From the NCBI RefSeq assembly GCF_022271435.1, contig NZ_JAFIQY010000001.1, positions 310,001 to 374,000 on the forward strand: a DNA stretch of 64,000 bases, written 5' to 3'. This stretch comes from Streptomyces monomycini (lineage in GTDB: Bacteria > Actinomycetota > Actinomycetes > Streptomycetales > Streptomycetaceae). Both the position numbers and the translations under genes were made by a program. Shown here in pieces: positions 8,621 through 16,332 of this stretch; position 1 is the stretch's first letter, and each line of letters opens with the position of its first letter. The notes beneath the pieces were generated by a model that saw only the letters and a program-made list of their open reading frames with translations, had not been told where the DNA came from and did not search any database.

Positions 8621-9988
8621 ATGTCCGTACCGGACCCTGCCTTCGACCGGCGGGCGGCAGCGCTGCTGCGCGCCGCCGCCAACGATCTCAAGCGCGACGA
8701 CACCGCCGCCGAGGCCGACCTCGGCCTCGCCCCCGGCACCTTCGCCGGTCTCACCAGCGGTGCGCAGCCCGTCGACCTGGCCCTGCTGGGCCGTGCGGCC
8801 GAAGTCTGGCCGCTCAACGAGCGCGACCTGCTGCCCGGCCACGACGACACCTCCCGGCGGGTCCGGGTGATGCGGGCCAAGGAGTCGGAGGCGTCCTCGC
8901 GGGTGCTGGCCCGCGGCGGCGACGACTACTACGAGTACCGCGACACCGCGATGTCCCGCGTGGCCTCGTACCGCCCCGAGTGGATCCGCATGCTCCAGCC
9001 GGTGGACGACAACGATGCCGACAACCCGGCCGTCCGCTGGAACCGCGGTCATCTGCTCTACCAGTTCACCTACTTCGTCGGCCCCGTGAACTACTACTAC
9101 CGGTGGCAGGACCGCAGTGTCTGCGTGCCGATGGAGACCGGGGACTCGGTGTGGGGGCTGCCGTTCGCCCCGCACTCCTTCACCGCGCGGTCCACCGACG
9201 AACCGGCGTACATCCTGGCCCTCACCTACGGCGGTGACCTGGTCGGGGACGCCCAGCGCGAACTGGCCATCCTCGGCAACGCCGCCGCCCACCGGGCCAA
9301 GCTGTCCACCGAAGCCGGGCCGGCCGCGCTGCTGCGCTCCTTCCTGGAGGCCAGGGCGGTCACCGTCGAGGAGCTGGCACGCCGCAGCGGGCTGCCCGCC
9401 GGGCACCTGGCGGCGCTGGTCGCCGGGGACCGGCCGCCGTCCGACGCCGAGCGGGCCGCGCTGGCGGAGGCCCTCGGCGTCTCCGAGCGCGACCTGCTGC
9501 CGCCGAGCACCCGCACGGACGGCGGTGTGGTCGTCCAGCGGTCCGCGACCGCGCACCGCTGGAACTACCCGGCGGACGCCCCCGCCTACCGCTTCACCCA
9601 GCTCGCCGGTGACGCCTCGCACCCGCACACCACGGCGCTGGAGACCGAGGTGCTGGCCCGCTCCGCCGACGACACCGCCTGGCTCTCCACCTACCAGCAC
9701 AGCTACCTCTACGTGCTCGGCGACCAGCCCGTGCGGCTGCGCTGGGAGGCCGACGGGGAGCAGTACGACGAGGAACTGCAGCCCGGCGACTCCGCCTACG
9801 TCATGCCGGAGGTCCCGCTCTCCCTCGTCCGCGCGGACCCGCAGGCGGCCCCCGCCCGCGTACTGCTGCTGCGCATCGCGGGAGCCGTGCTGCCCGAGGT
9901 GCGGTACGCCCTCGGCGCCATGCCCGACGGCGGGATCGAGCGCTATGTCAACGAAGACCGGCTCTGGTACAGCAAGGAAGGCAACTGA
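8621..9988 (+). CDS. Two-domain HEPD/MPnS-family nonheme iron dioxygenase
   Basis: 455-residue enzyme with the duplicated helix-turn-helix plus cupin layout of 2-hydroxyethylphosphonate dioxygenase (HEPD) and methylphosphonate synthase (MPnS). The first cupin holds the iron site: His144 and Gln148 in NRGHLLYQ, and His185 in FAPHSF. HEPD uses His, Glu, His, with the Glu six residues before the last His; here that position is Gly179. The His-x3-Gln-...-His pattern is that of MPnS. Lys24 matches the essential N-terminal Lys of both enzymes. AGAGGAAAGG precedes ATG 8621. It should cleave the C-C bond of 2-hydroxyethylphosphonate made by the downstream enzymes, giving hydroxymethylphosphonate plus formate or methylphosphonate plus bicarbonate. 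Context (dehydrogenase and aminotransferase) favours the former, the iron site the latter. Confidence 0.85.
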   Translation: MSVPDPAFDRRAAALLRAAANDLKRDDTAAEADLGLAPGTFAGLTSGAQPVDLALLGRAAEVWPLNERDLLPGHDDTSRRVRVMRAKESEASSRVLARGGDDYYEYRDTAMSRVASYRPEWIRMLQPVDDNDADNPAVRWNRGHLLYQFTYFVGPVNYYYRWQDRSVCVPMETGDSVWGLPFAPHSFTARSTDEPAYILALTYGGDLVGDAQRELAILGNAAAHRAKLSTEAGPAALLRSFLEARAVTVEELARRSGLPAGHLAALVAGDRPPSDAERAALAEALGVSERDLLPPSTRTDGGVVVQRSATAHRWNYPADAPAYRFTQLAGDASHPHTTALETEVLARSADDTAWLSTYQHSYLYVLGDQPVRLRWEADGEQYDEELQPGDSAYVMPEVPLSLVRADPQAAPARVLLLRIAGAVLPEVRYALGAMPDGGIERYVNEDRLWYSKEGN

Positions 9989-9989
9989 C

Positions 9990-10862
9990 ATGTCTGAGAA
10001 CACCACCACGAACAAGTCCGCACTGCTGCGTGAGCTGCTCGCCGGCCCCCGGCCGGTGGCCGCGGTGGGCGCGCACGACGGGCTCAGCGCCAAGCTGGTG
10101 GAGCAGGCGGGCTTCGACGCCGTCTGGTGCTCCAGCTTCGAGGTGTCGGCCAGTTACGGCCTGCCGGACGCCAGCCTGGTGACGATGACGCAGTTCCTGG
10201 CGGCCGCCGAGGCGATGGACGCGATCATCGACATCCCGGTGATCGCCGACTGCGACACCGGGTTCGGCGGGCCGCTCAACGTGGCGTTCGCCGTGGAGCG
10301 GTACGAGCGGGCCGGCATCGCGGCGATGTGCATCGAGGACAAGCTGTTTCCGAAGATCAACAGCTTCGCGGACGCCGGTCAGGACCTGCTGCCCACCAAG
10401 GAGTTCGCCCTCAAGATCGAGGCCGGCAAGCAGACGCAGAAGGACGAGCGGTTCCTGCTGATCGCCCGTACGGAGGCGCTCATCTCGGGCCAGGGCGTAC
10501 CCGAGGCGCTGGAGCGCGCCCACGCGTACGCGGACGCCGGTGCGGACGCCGTGCTGGTCCACAGCAAGAGCCGCCGCCCGGACGACATCCTGGAACTCGG
10601 CGACGCCTGGGACCGCGACGTACCGCTGGTCGCGGTGCCCACCACCTACGCCTCGGTGGAGGAGAAGGCCCTGTTCGACGCGGGCTACCGCCTGGTCATC
10701 TACGCGAACCAGGGCATGCGCGCCGCGGTGAAGAGCGTGCGCGAGGTGCTCGGCAAGCTGCGCGCCGAGGGCCGCGCCGAGGCCGTGGACGCCGACATCG
10801 CCACCATGCCGGAGATCTTCGCGCTGCAGGGCATGACCGCGGCCTTCCGGACCGCGCCGTGA
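9990..10862 (+). CDS. pepM: Phosphoenolpyruvate mutase
   Basis: Converts phosphoenolpyruvate to phosphonopyruvate, forming the C-P bond that starts nearly all phosphonate pathways. The 290-residue TIM barrel carries the signature EDKLFPKINS (residues 116-125), which separates PEP mutase from isocitrate lyase and methylisocitrate lyase relatives, plus the metal-binding DCDTGFGG (Asp87, Asp89). ATG 9990 follows AAGGAAGG and lies one base after the dioxygenase stop; its stop overlaps the ppd GTG by 4 bases. This gene defines the cluster and is the most secure call in the region. Confidence 0.97.
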   Translation: MSENTTTNKSALLRELLAGPRPVAAVGAHDGLSAKLVEQAGFDAVWCSSFEVSASYGLPDASLVTMTQFLAAAEAMDAIIDIPVIADCDTGFGGPLNVAFAVERYERAGIAAMCIEDKLFPKINSFADAGQDLLPTKEFALKIEAGKQTQKDERFLLIARTEALISGQGVPEALERAHAYADAGADAVLVHSKSRRPDDILELGDAWDRDVPLVAVPTTYASVEEKALFDAGYRLVIYANQGMRAAVKSVREVLGKLRAEGRAEAVDADIATMPEIFALQGMTAAFRTAP

Positions 10863-11998
10863 CCACGACCTCCAAGGCGTTCGTCACCGCGCTCGAAAAC
10901 CATGACATCGGTCTGGTCGCCGGAGTGCCCTGCTCGTACTTCGGCGGCCCCATCAGCGAGCTGGGCCACTGGCCCGGTATCCACTACGTACCGTCCGCCA
11001 ACGAGGGCACCGCGCTGGCCACCGCGGCCGGCAGCCGGCTGGCCGGGCGGCCGGCCGCCGTGATCGCCCAGAACTCCGGCTTCGGCAATCTCGTCAACCC
11101 GCTGACCTCGCTGGTCCTGCCTTACCGGATCCCGGTGCTGGTGTTCGTCAGCATGCGCGGCTGGCCCAAGGCCTCCAGCGGCGAGCCCCAGCACCACTGG
11201 ATGGGCCGCGTCGTGCCGGACTGGCTGGACTCCCTCGACGTACCGCACCGGATGCTCCTGCCGGACGGGCCGGGCCTCGACGAGGTCCTGGAGAAGACCC
11301 GGCCGGTCCTCGCCTCCGGGCGGCCGGCGTTCGTCCTGGTGGCCAAGGGGGCGGTGCAGGACGAGAAGGTGGCCGGTACGCCGGACGCGGGGACACGGCC
11401 CGCCGACGGCGGCCTGCCCGACCGCGACGACCTGGTGAAGGCCGTGCTCGCCGAGGTCGGCCCGGAGTTCGTCTTCTCCACCACCGGCTATCTGTCCCGC
11501 TCGCTGTTCAACCATGGCGACCGGCCGCGCAACTTCTACATGCAGGGTTCGATGGGCCATGTGGCCTCGCTGGCCCTGGGTTCCGCCCTGGCCCGCCCGT
11601 CGGAACGGTTCGTGGTGCTCGACGGTGACGGCTCGGTGCTGATGCACATGGGAGCGCTCACCACGGTGGGGCACTTCGCGCCGCCGAACCTGGTGCACGT
11701 GCTGTTCGACAACCAGGTCTACGACTCCACCGGCGGGCAGGCCACCACCGCGAGCACCACCGAGTTCGACACCATCGCCCGGGGCAGCGGCTACCGGCGG
11801 GTGCGGTACGTGGACTCCACGGCGGCGGTGCGGCCCGCGATCCAGGACGCCTTCCGCGCCGAAGGGCCCACGCTCCTGGTGGTCCGCGGCCGGGCGGGCG
11901 GCGCGACGGGCGAACGGGCCTCCGGGGCCGTCACCGTCCCCGAGATCGCGCGCCGGTTCAGCGCGGAACTGACCGCGGGGCAGGTGCCGTTGTCGTGA
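10859..11998 (+). CDS. ppd: Phosphonopyruvate decarboxylase
   Basis: Thiamin diphosphate enzyme that decarboxylates phosphonopyruvate to phosphonoacetaldehyde and pulls the unfavourable PEP mutase reaction forward. At 379 residues it is the usual length. The N-terminal pyrimidine-binding half begins with SKAFVTALENHDIGLVAGVP and includes the ANEGTALATAAG segment with its catalytic Glu. The C-terminal half has the GDGS...DN thiamin motif (VVLDGDGSVLMHMGAL, then HVLFDNQVYDSTGGQ). GTG 10859 overlaps the pepM stop (GTGA), and its stop overlaps the next start in the same way. Confidence 0.95.
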   Translation: MTTTSKAFVTALENHDIGLVAGVPCSYFGGPISELGHWPGIHYVPSANEGTALATAAGSRLAGRPAAVIAQNSGFGNLVNPLTSLVLPYRIPVLVFVSMRGWPKASSGEPQHHWMGRVVPDWLDSLDVPHRMLLPDGPGLDEVLEKTRPVLASGRPAFVLVAKGAVQDEKVAGTPDAGTRPADGGLPDRDDLVKAVLAEVGPEFVFSTTGYLSRSLFNHGDRPRNFYMQGSMGHVASLALGSALARPSERFVVLDGDGSVLMHMGALTTVGHFAPPNLVHVLFDNQVYDSTGGQATTASTTEFDTIARGSGYRRVRYVDSTAAVRPAIQDAFRAEGPTLLVVRGRAGGATGERASGAVTVPEIARRFSAELTAGQVPLS

Positions 11999-13203
11999 CC
12001 GGTACGGTTCCCCCCGCGGCCGTCGCCGGACTGCGACGGCTGCCAGGACACCCCGCCGCGTTCTTCGGGACCGGCGCCGCGGCACGGCTCAACGCCGTGC
12101 TGGCCGGCGCCGGCGCCCGGCGCGTGCTGCTCGTGCACGGGCCGTCGTACGCCACCGGCGCGGCGGCCCGCCTCACCCGGGCCGGCCGGGCCGGGTACGA
12201 GGTGCACCACTTCGGCGACGTACGGCCCAATCCGGAGCTCGGCCACATCGAGGAGGCGGTACGGGTCATCCGCCGGCTGCGCCCCGACGCCGTCGTCGGC
12301 ATCGGCGGCGGCAGCAGCATGGACGTGGCCAAGGCCGCCTCCGTGCTCGCCGCCCAGGACGCGGACCCGGCGGAGTGTCTCGGCACGCCGGACCCGGTCT
12401 TCCGGAAGCGCCCGGGACGGCTGGTCCTGATGCCCACCACCGCCGGTTCGGGCAGCGAACTCACCCGGTTCGCCACCCTGTACCGGGACGGCCGCAAGCT
12501 GTCCCTGGACACGGACGGGGCCCGGGCCGACGTGGTCCTGGTGGATCCCGAGCTGACCGCGACCGTGCCGGTGCCGACGACGGTGGCCGGCGCGCTCGAC
12601 GCCTTCAGCCAGGCCGTGGAGTCCTCCTGGGCCCGCACCGCCACCCCGCAGTCCCTGGAGTGGGCCGAGGAGGCGCTGCACGCCCTCCTCCCCGCGCTGC
12701 GGCAGCTGGCCGACACGGGACGGCCGGCCGAGGTACGGCACGACCTGTCCCTGGGCGCTGCCCTCGCCGGGGCGGCCATCGACGTCACCCGTACGACCGC
12801 GGCCCACGCCCTGTCGTACGCGCTGACCAGCCGGCTCGGCCTGCCGCACGGTGTGGCCGTGGCCCTGCACCTGCGCTGGCTCATCGGCCGGCACGCCGCG
12901 GCGACCTCCCGGGAGTGCCCGCCGCCCGGTGTCCGCGTCCTGCACGGGCGGGTCGCCGAGATCCGCCGGATGGTACGGGCGCACACCGGCCGGGAGCCGG
13001 AAGAACTGCTCGCGGACCTCCTGGAGGCCGGCGGCTACCCCGCCGATCTCGCCGACCTCGCCCTGCCGGCCGACGACTGGGCCGGCGTGGTGGCCGAGGC
13101 GCTGCACTCCGGCCGGGCCGTGAACAACCCCTGCACGCTCACCCCCGAAGACGTCCTCGGCCGGTTCGTCCGGCCCTCACTGACGGAAGGCGCCGCGCGA
13201 TGA
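11995..13203 (+). CDS. Iron-dependent alcohol dehydrogenase, phosphonoacetaldehyde reductase (PhpC/FomC-like)
   Basis: 402-residue group III alcohol dehydrogenase. The NAD-binding part has VVGIGGGSSMDVAKAAS and MPTTAGSGSE. The metal site is in the C-terminal half, including AAHALSYALTSR and GLPHGVAVALHL, with the conserved His residues. Directly after pepM and ppd in an operon this family reduces phosphonoacetaldehyde to 2-hydroxyethylphosphonate (PhpC in phosphinothricin, FomC in fosfomycin, DhpG in dehydrophos), the substrate of the upstream dioxygenase. GTG 11995 and the stop at 13203 both sit in 4-base overlaps with neighbours. Confidence 0.9.
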   Translation: MTGTVPPAAVAGLRRLPGHPAAFFGTGAAARLNAVLAGAGARRVLLVHGPSYATGAAARLTRAGRAGYEVHHFGDVRPNPELGHIEEAVRVIRRLRPDAVVGIGGGSSMDVAKAASVLAAQDADPAECLGTPDPVFRKRPGRLVLMPTTAGSGSELTRFATLYRDGRKLSLDTDGARADVVLVDPELTATVPVPTTVAGALDAFSQAVESSWARTATPQSLEWAEEALHALLPALRQLADTGRPAEVRHDLSLGAALAGAAIDVTRTTAAHALSYALTSRLGLPHGVAVALHLRWLIGRHAAATSRECPPPGVRVLHGRVAEIRRMVRAHTGREPEELLADLLEAGGYPADLADLALPADDWAGVVAEALHSGRAVNNPCTLTPEDVLGRFVRPSLTEGAAR

Positions 13204-14246
13204 ACGCACAGCGTGTCCTGTACACCGACCCCGCCTGGCTGGTCGCCGACGGCCGGCAGGACCTCTCCCTGGCCACCGTCGAGCGCGATGTCCTGGGCGA
13301 CAAGGTCGAACTGCTCACCGCTCCGCACGAGGACGGCCGCTACGTCCTGACCGACGACCGGCTGCTGGAACGCGCCGCCGGAGCCGACGCCCTGGTGGTG
13401 TACCGCTGCCAGGTCACCGACGCCCTGCTGGACGCGGCGGGCGACAGGCTGCGGGTCGTGGTCCGGCAGGGCGTGGGCGTGGACAACCTCAACGCCGACC
13501 TGCTCGCGGAGCGCGGCCTGCCCGGCTTCAACGTGCCCGACTACTGCGTGGACGAGGTCGCCGTGCACACCTCGGCGCTCGCCCTCGCCCTGGAACGGCA
13601 CGTGGTGCCGCAGCACGTGACCCTGGCCGGCGGCACCTTCGACATCTACGCCGGTGGCGCGCCGCGCCGCGTCAGCCGCCGCACCCTGGGCATCGTCGGC
13701 TTCGGCCGGATCGGCCGGGCCGTCGCCCGCAAGCTCGGCACCTTCTACGGCCAGGTGCTGGTGTACGACCCCTACATCGGCCGGGACCTCGCCGAGGGCT
13801 ACGGCGCCCGCACCGTCGACACGCTGGAAGAACTCCTCGCCGAGTCCGACCTGGTGACGCTGCACTGCCCGCTCACCCCCGGCACCGAAGGCCTGATCGG
13901 CGAGGCCGAGCTGCGGGCCATGAAGTCCGACGCCTTCCTGGTCAACGCGGCCCGGGGCAAGCTCATCGACCCGGAGGCGCTCGGCAAGGCGCTGGACGAG
14001 GGCGCGATCGCCGGAGCCGGACTGGACGTCTTCGCCCCGGAGAACCCGCACCAGGACCCGCGCTGGAAGCCGGTGCTCGACCACCCGCACTCCGTCTTCA
14101 CCAGCCACCGGGCCTTCCTGTCCGAGGAGGCGGAGGCCAGCAGCCGCCGGCGGGTCGCCGAACTCGTCCGGGACGCTCTCGCCGGTGACCCGGCCCTGCT
14201 CGCCGGCCGGGTGGGCCGCGTACTGCCCGACGGAGCCGCCCGATGA
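13200..14246 (+). CDS. D-2-hydroxyacid dehydrogenase-family enzyme (PhpE-like)
   Basis: 348-residue NAD-dependent dehydrogenase of the phosphoglycerate dehydrogenase superfamily. The Rossmann motif is GIVGFGRIGRAVARKL; the catalytic Arg is in VNAARGKLID, the Glu in VFAPENPHQDP and the His in SVFTSHRAFLSEE. In phosphinothricin biosynthesis the relative PhpE acts on hydroxymethylphosphonate after HEPD. Here the same order would oxidise hydroxymethylphosphonate to phosphonoformaldehyde, which the next gene could aminate. An ordinary 2-hydroxyacid substrate cannot be excluded. ATG 13200 overlaps the previous stop (ATGA), and the gene overlaps the aminotransferase likewise. Confidence 0.85.
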   Translation: MNAQRVLYTDPAWLVADGRQDLSLATVERDVLGDKVELLTAPHEDGRYVLTDDRLLERAAGADALVVYRCQVTDALLDAAGDRLRVVVRQGVGVDNLNADLLAERGLPGFNVPDYCVDEVAVHTSALALALERHVVPQHVTLAGGTFDIYAGGAPRRVSRRTLGIVGFGRIGRAVARKLGTFYGQVLVYDPYIGRDLAEGYGARTVDTLEELLAESDLVTLHCPLTPGTEGLIGEAELRAMKSDAFLVNAARGKLIDPEALGKALDEGAIAGAGLDVFAPENPHQDPRWKPVLDHPHSVFTSHRAFLSEEAEASSRRRVAELVRDALAGDPALLAGRVGRVLPDGAAR

Positions 14247-15367
14247 CCACACTCGCTCCCACCGCCGTCACCGACCAGAGCGGCAACGTGGTGGTCCTCT
14301 CCACCGGCGACATCCGCGTCGCCCAGCACGAGCCGGGGGCCGTACCCGCCGCCCGCCGCGCGGACCAGCCCTACCGCTCCCCCGCCGGCGACCTGGCGCT
14401 CCGCGAGGCCATCACCGCCTACGCGGCGGACGGCGGGACCGCGGGGTTCGGCCCGGACCAGGTGGTGGTCACCCCCGGTGCCCGGCAGGCGATCTTCACC
14501 GCCCTGCTGTCCGTCCTGCGCGGCGACCGCCGGGAGGTGCTGCTCCCGACGCCGTACTGGGCCAGCTTCCCCCGGCTCGTCGAGATGGCCGGCGGGACGC
14601 CGGTGCCCGTGCCCACGGAGCCCGGCCAGGGCGCTCCGTCCCTGGAGGCGCTGGCGCGGCTGACGACCGGGCGCACCGCCATGCTGATCCTCAACTCCCC
14701 CCGCAACCCCGACGGCGCGGTGGTCTCCGACGAGGAGCTGCGCGGTATCACCGAGTGGACGGCGGAGCGCGGGCTGACCCTGCTGTTCGACCAGGTGTAC
14801 CGGGGTGTCGCGCTGTACGAGGAGCCGGCGCCCTCCGTGACCCAGCTCTACCCGGAACTGCCGGGCCACGTGGTGCTCACCGACGGGGTCACCAAGAGCC
14901 ACGCGCTGGCGGGCCTGCGGCTCGGCTGGGCCGTGGCCGGGCCCGACACCGCCGGCCGGATCACGGCCACCGCCTCCCACCTCATCGGCGGTGCCAGCGG
15001 AGTGGTCCAGGACATCGCGCAGCAGGTGCTGACCACCGGGGAGCCCGGACGCCGGGAGCTCGGCGCCCGGCTCGCGACCCACCTCGACCTGGCCCTCGAC
15101 GCCTTCGCCGGCATCCCCGGAGTGCGCTGCGCCCGCCCGGCGGGCGGCATCTTCCTCTTCCCCGACCTGCGCGGCTGGCTGGCCGACAGCGCCCCGCCGC
15201 AGGCACGGGAGGACATCGTCGGCTGGCTGCGCGCCCGGCACGAGGTGGCGGTGGTCGACGGCGCGGCCTTCGGCGCCCCCGGCCATCTGCGGCTCTCCTT
15301 CGCACTGCCCGCCGACCAGCTCAAGGACGGCCTGCACCGGCTGCGTACGGCCCTCACCCGCCCCTGA
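14243..15367 (+). CDS. PLP-dependent class I/II aminotransferase
   Basis: 374-residue fold-type I aminotransferase. Expected landmarks are YRSPAGDLALREAITAY, VVVTPGARQAIFTAL, ILNSPRNPDGAVVSDEEL (Asn-Pro loop), LLFDQVYRGV (PLP-contacting Asp and Tyr), TDGVTKSHALAGLRLGW with the Schiff-base Lys, and LRLSFALPAD near the C-terminus with the carboxylate-binding Arg. It closes the coupled block that makes and oxidises the C1 phosphonate, so I infer that it converts phosphonoformaldehyde to aminomethylphosphonate. The alternative, transamination of phosphonopyruvate or an amino-acid precursor, is possible. Confidence 0.85.
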   Translation: MTTLAPTAVTDQSGNVVVLSTGDIRVAQHEPGAVPAARRADQPYRSPAGDLALREAITAYAADGGTAGFGPDQVVVTPGARQAIFTALLSVLRGDRREVLLPTPYWASFPRLVEMAGGTPVPVPTEPGQGAPSLEALARLTTGRTAMLILNSPRNPDGAVVSDEELRGITEWTAERGLTLLFDQVYRGVALYEEPAPSVTQLYPELPGHVVLTDGVTKSHALAGLRLGWAVAGPDTAGRITATASHLIGGASGVVQDIAQQVLTTGEPGRRELGARLATHLDLALDAFAGIPGVRCARPAGGIFLFPDLRGWLADSAPPQAREDIVGWLRARHEVAVVDGAAFGAPGHLRLSFALPADQLKDGLHRLRTALTRP

Positions 15368-15393
15368 CCTCCGAGCAGAAGCGAGCCACCACC

Positions 15394-16269
15394 ATGGACC
15401 CTGCCCTTCTGGACGCCCTCCCCCACGCGGTACAGGCCGCACTCGGCCGGCAAGGCGCCACCCACGAGCGCATCGCCGCTCTGGTGGACGACCGGCCCGG
15501 CGACGTGGTCATGCTGGCCGGTTCCTACGCGACCGGCGAGGCCAACCCGACCTCGGACCTGGACATCCTCGTCCTGATGTCCGGACCGGGTGCGCGTGGG
15601 GTGCCCGGCACCACCAACCATCCCTCGATCTTCGGGGACAGCTTCGACGGCATGGCGGGCGACTTGATGGTCAACATCGAGTACGTCAGCGAGGACGCGA
15701 TCGCCCTGGTGCAGCAGGCCGTACGGCCGGCCACCGGCGGCGAACTGCCCGACCTGGCCAACCTCCAGGGCCTGGAACTGCGGCTGGTCCAGCGGGTCAG
15801 CACGGGCCGGCCGCTGTCCAACGCCGACCGCCTGGACGAGATCAGGAAGGGCATCGACGCGGACCTCGTGCGCGCCTCGGCGGCGGCACTGGCCTTCGTC
15901 GACACGATGAGCCTCCTGGCCGACACCACGGTGCTCCCGTCCCCGGCCCGGGAACTGATGTGCCGCGGCGCCGCCGAAGCGCTTCTCACCTCCGGTCTCA
16001 ACGCCTTCGGCCGGATCACGTACGGCACCAAGCACCTGCTGTCCAGGTCGGCGACCGCCGCCCAACTCTCCGGCGCGCCCGCGCTGTTCGCCCAGTGCGA
16101 CAAGGTGCTCTTCGCCGACCGGCTGCCGCAGGAGGAGGCGCTGCCCTGGCTGCTCGACCTCGCGGAGGAGCTGTTCCGCGCGTTCGGCGACGAGCGGTGC
16201 GCGCCCGGCATCCAGCCGCTCCTCGAACCGTTCCGGCCCCAGTGGGCCTGGTCGGGCCGGGCCTTCTAG
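15394..16269 (+). CDS. Nucleotidyltransferase-domain protein (aminoglycoside-NTase type)
   Basis: 291 residues. The pol-beta superfamily motif is clear near the N-terminus: MLAGSYATGEANPTSDLDIL gives the GS motif and the metal-binding DxD. The rest is helical, as in aminoglycoside adenylyltransferase-like proteins. ATG 15394 follows the aminotransferase by 26 bases with only a weak AG-rich ribosome site. Nucleotidylylation of phosphonates occurs in several pathways (CMP-phosphonates in phosphinothricin, FR-900098 and fosfomycin), but by cytidylyltransferases of a different fold. This one could nucleotidylylate the product for self-protection, reversed by the NUDIX enzyme at 3411. That pairing is my inference. 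Confidence 0.75.
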   Translation: MDPALLDALPHAVQAALGRQGATHERIAALVDDRPGDVVMLAGSYATGEANPTSDLDILVLMSGPGARGVPGTTNHPSIFGDSFDGMAGDLMVNIEYVSEDAIALVQQAVRPATGGELPDLANLQGLELRLVQRVSTGRPLSNADRLDEIRKGIDADLVRASAAALAFVDTMSLLADTTVLPSPARELMCRGAAEALLTSGLNAFGRITYGTKHLLSRSATAAQLSGAPALFAQCDKVLFADRLPQEEALPWLLDLAEELFRAFGDERCAPGIQPLLEPFRPQWAWSGRAF

Positions 16270-16283
16270 GTCCGGTCGGCCTT

Positions 16284-16312
16284 CTGTCCCGAATCGTGCT
16301 GTCCCGAATCGT
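16284..16312. repeat. Tandem 14-bp direct repeat upstream of the exporter gene
   Basis: CTGTCCCGAATCGT occurs at 16284-16297 and again at 16299-16312, period 15 bases, ending 20 bases before the MFS start. It may be a regulator site for the exporter or a simple duplication. Confidence 0.8.
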
Positions 16313-16332
16313 TTCTACCTAGGGAGTCCCCC

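Noticed and set aside
8621..9988. HppE-type fosfomycin epoxidase
   Set aside because: HppE has a His-x3-Glu site and a single HTH-cupin unit of about 200 residues; this protein is 455 residues, duplicated and has Gln in that position.
9990..10862. Methylisocitrate or isocitrate lyase
   Set aside because: The EDKLFPKINS signature is that of PEP mutase; lyases have a Cys-containing motif (KKCGH type) here.
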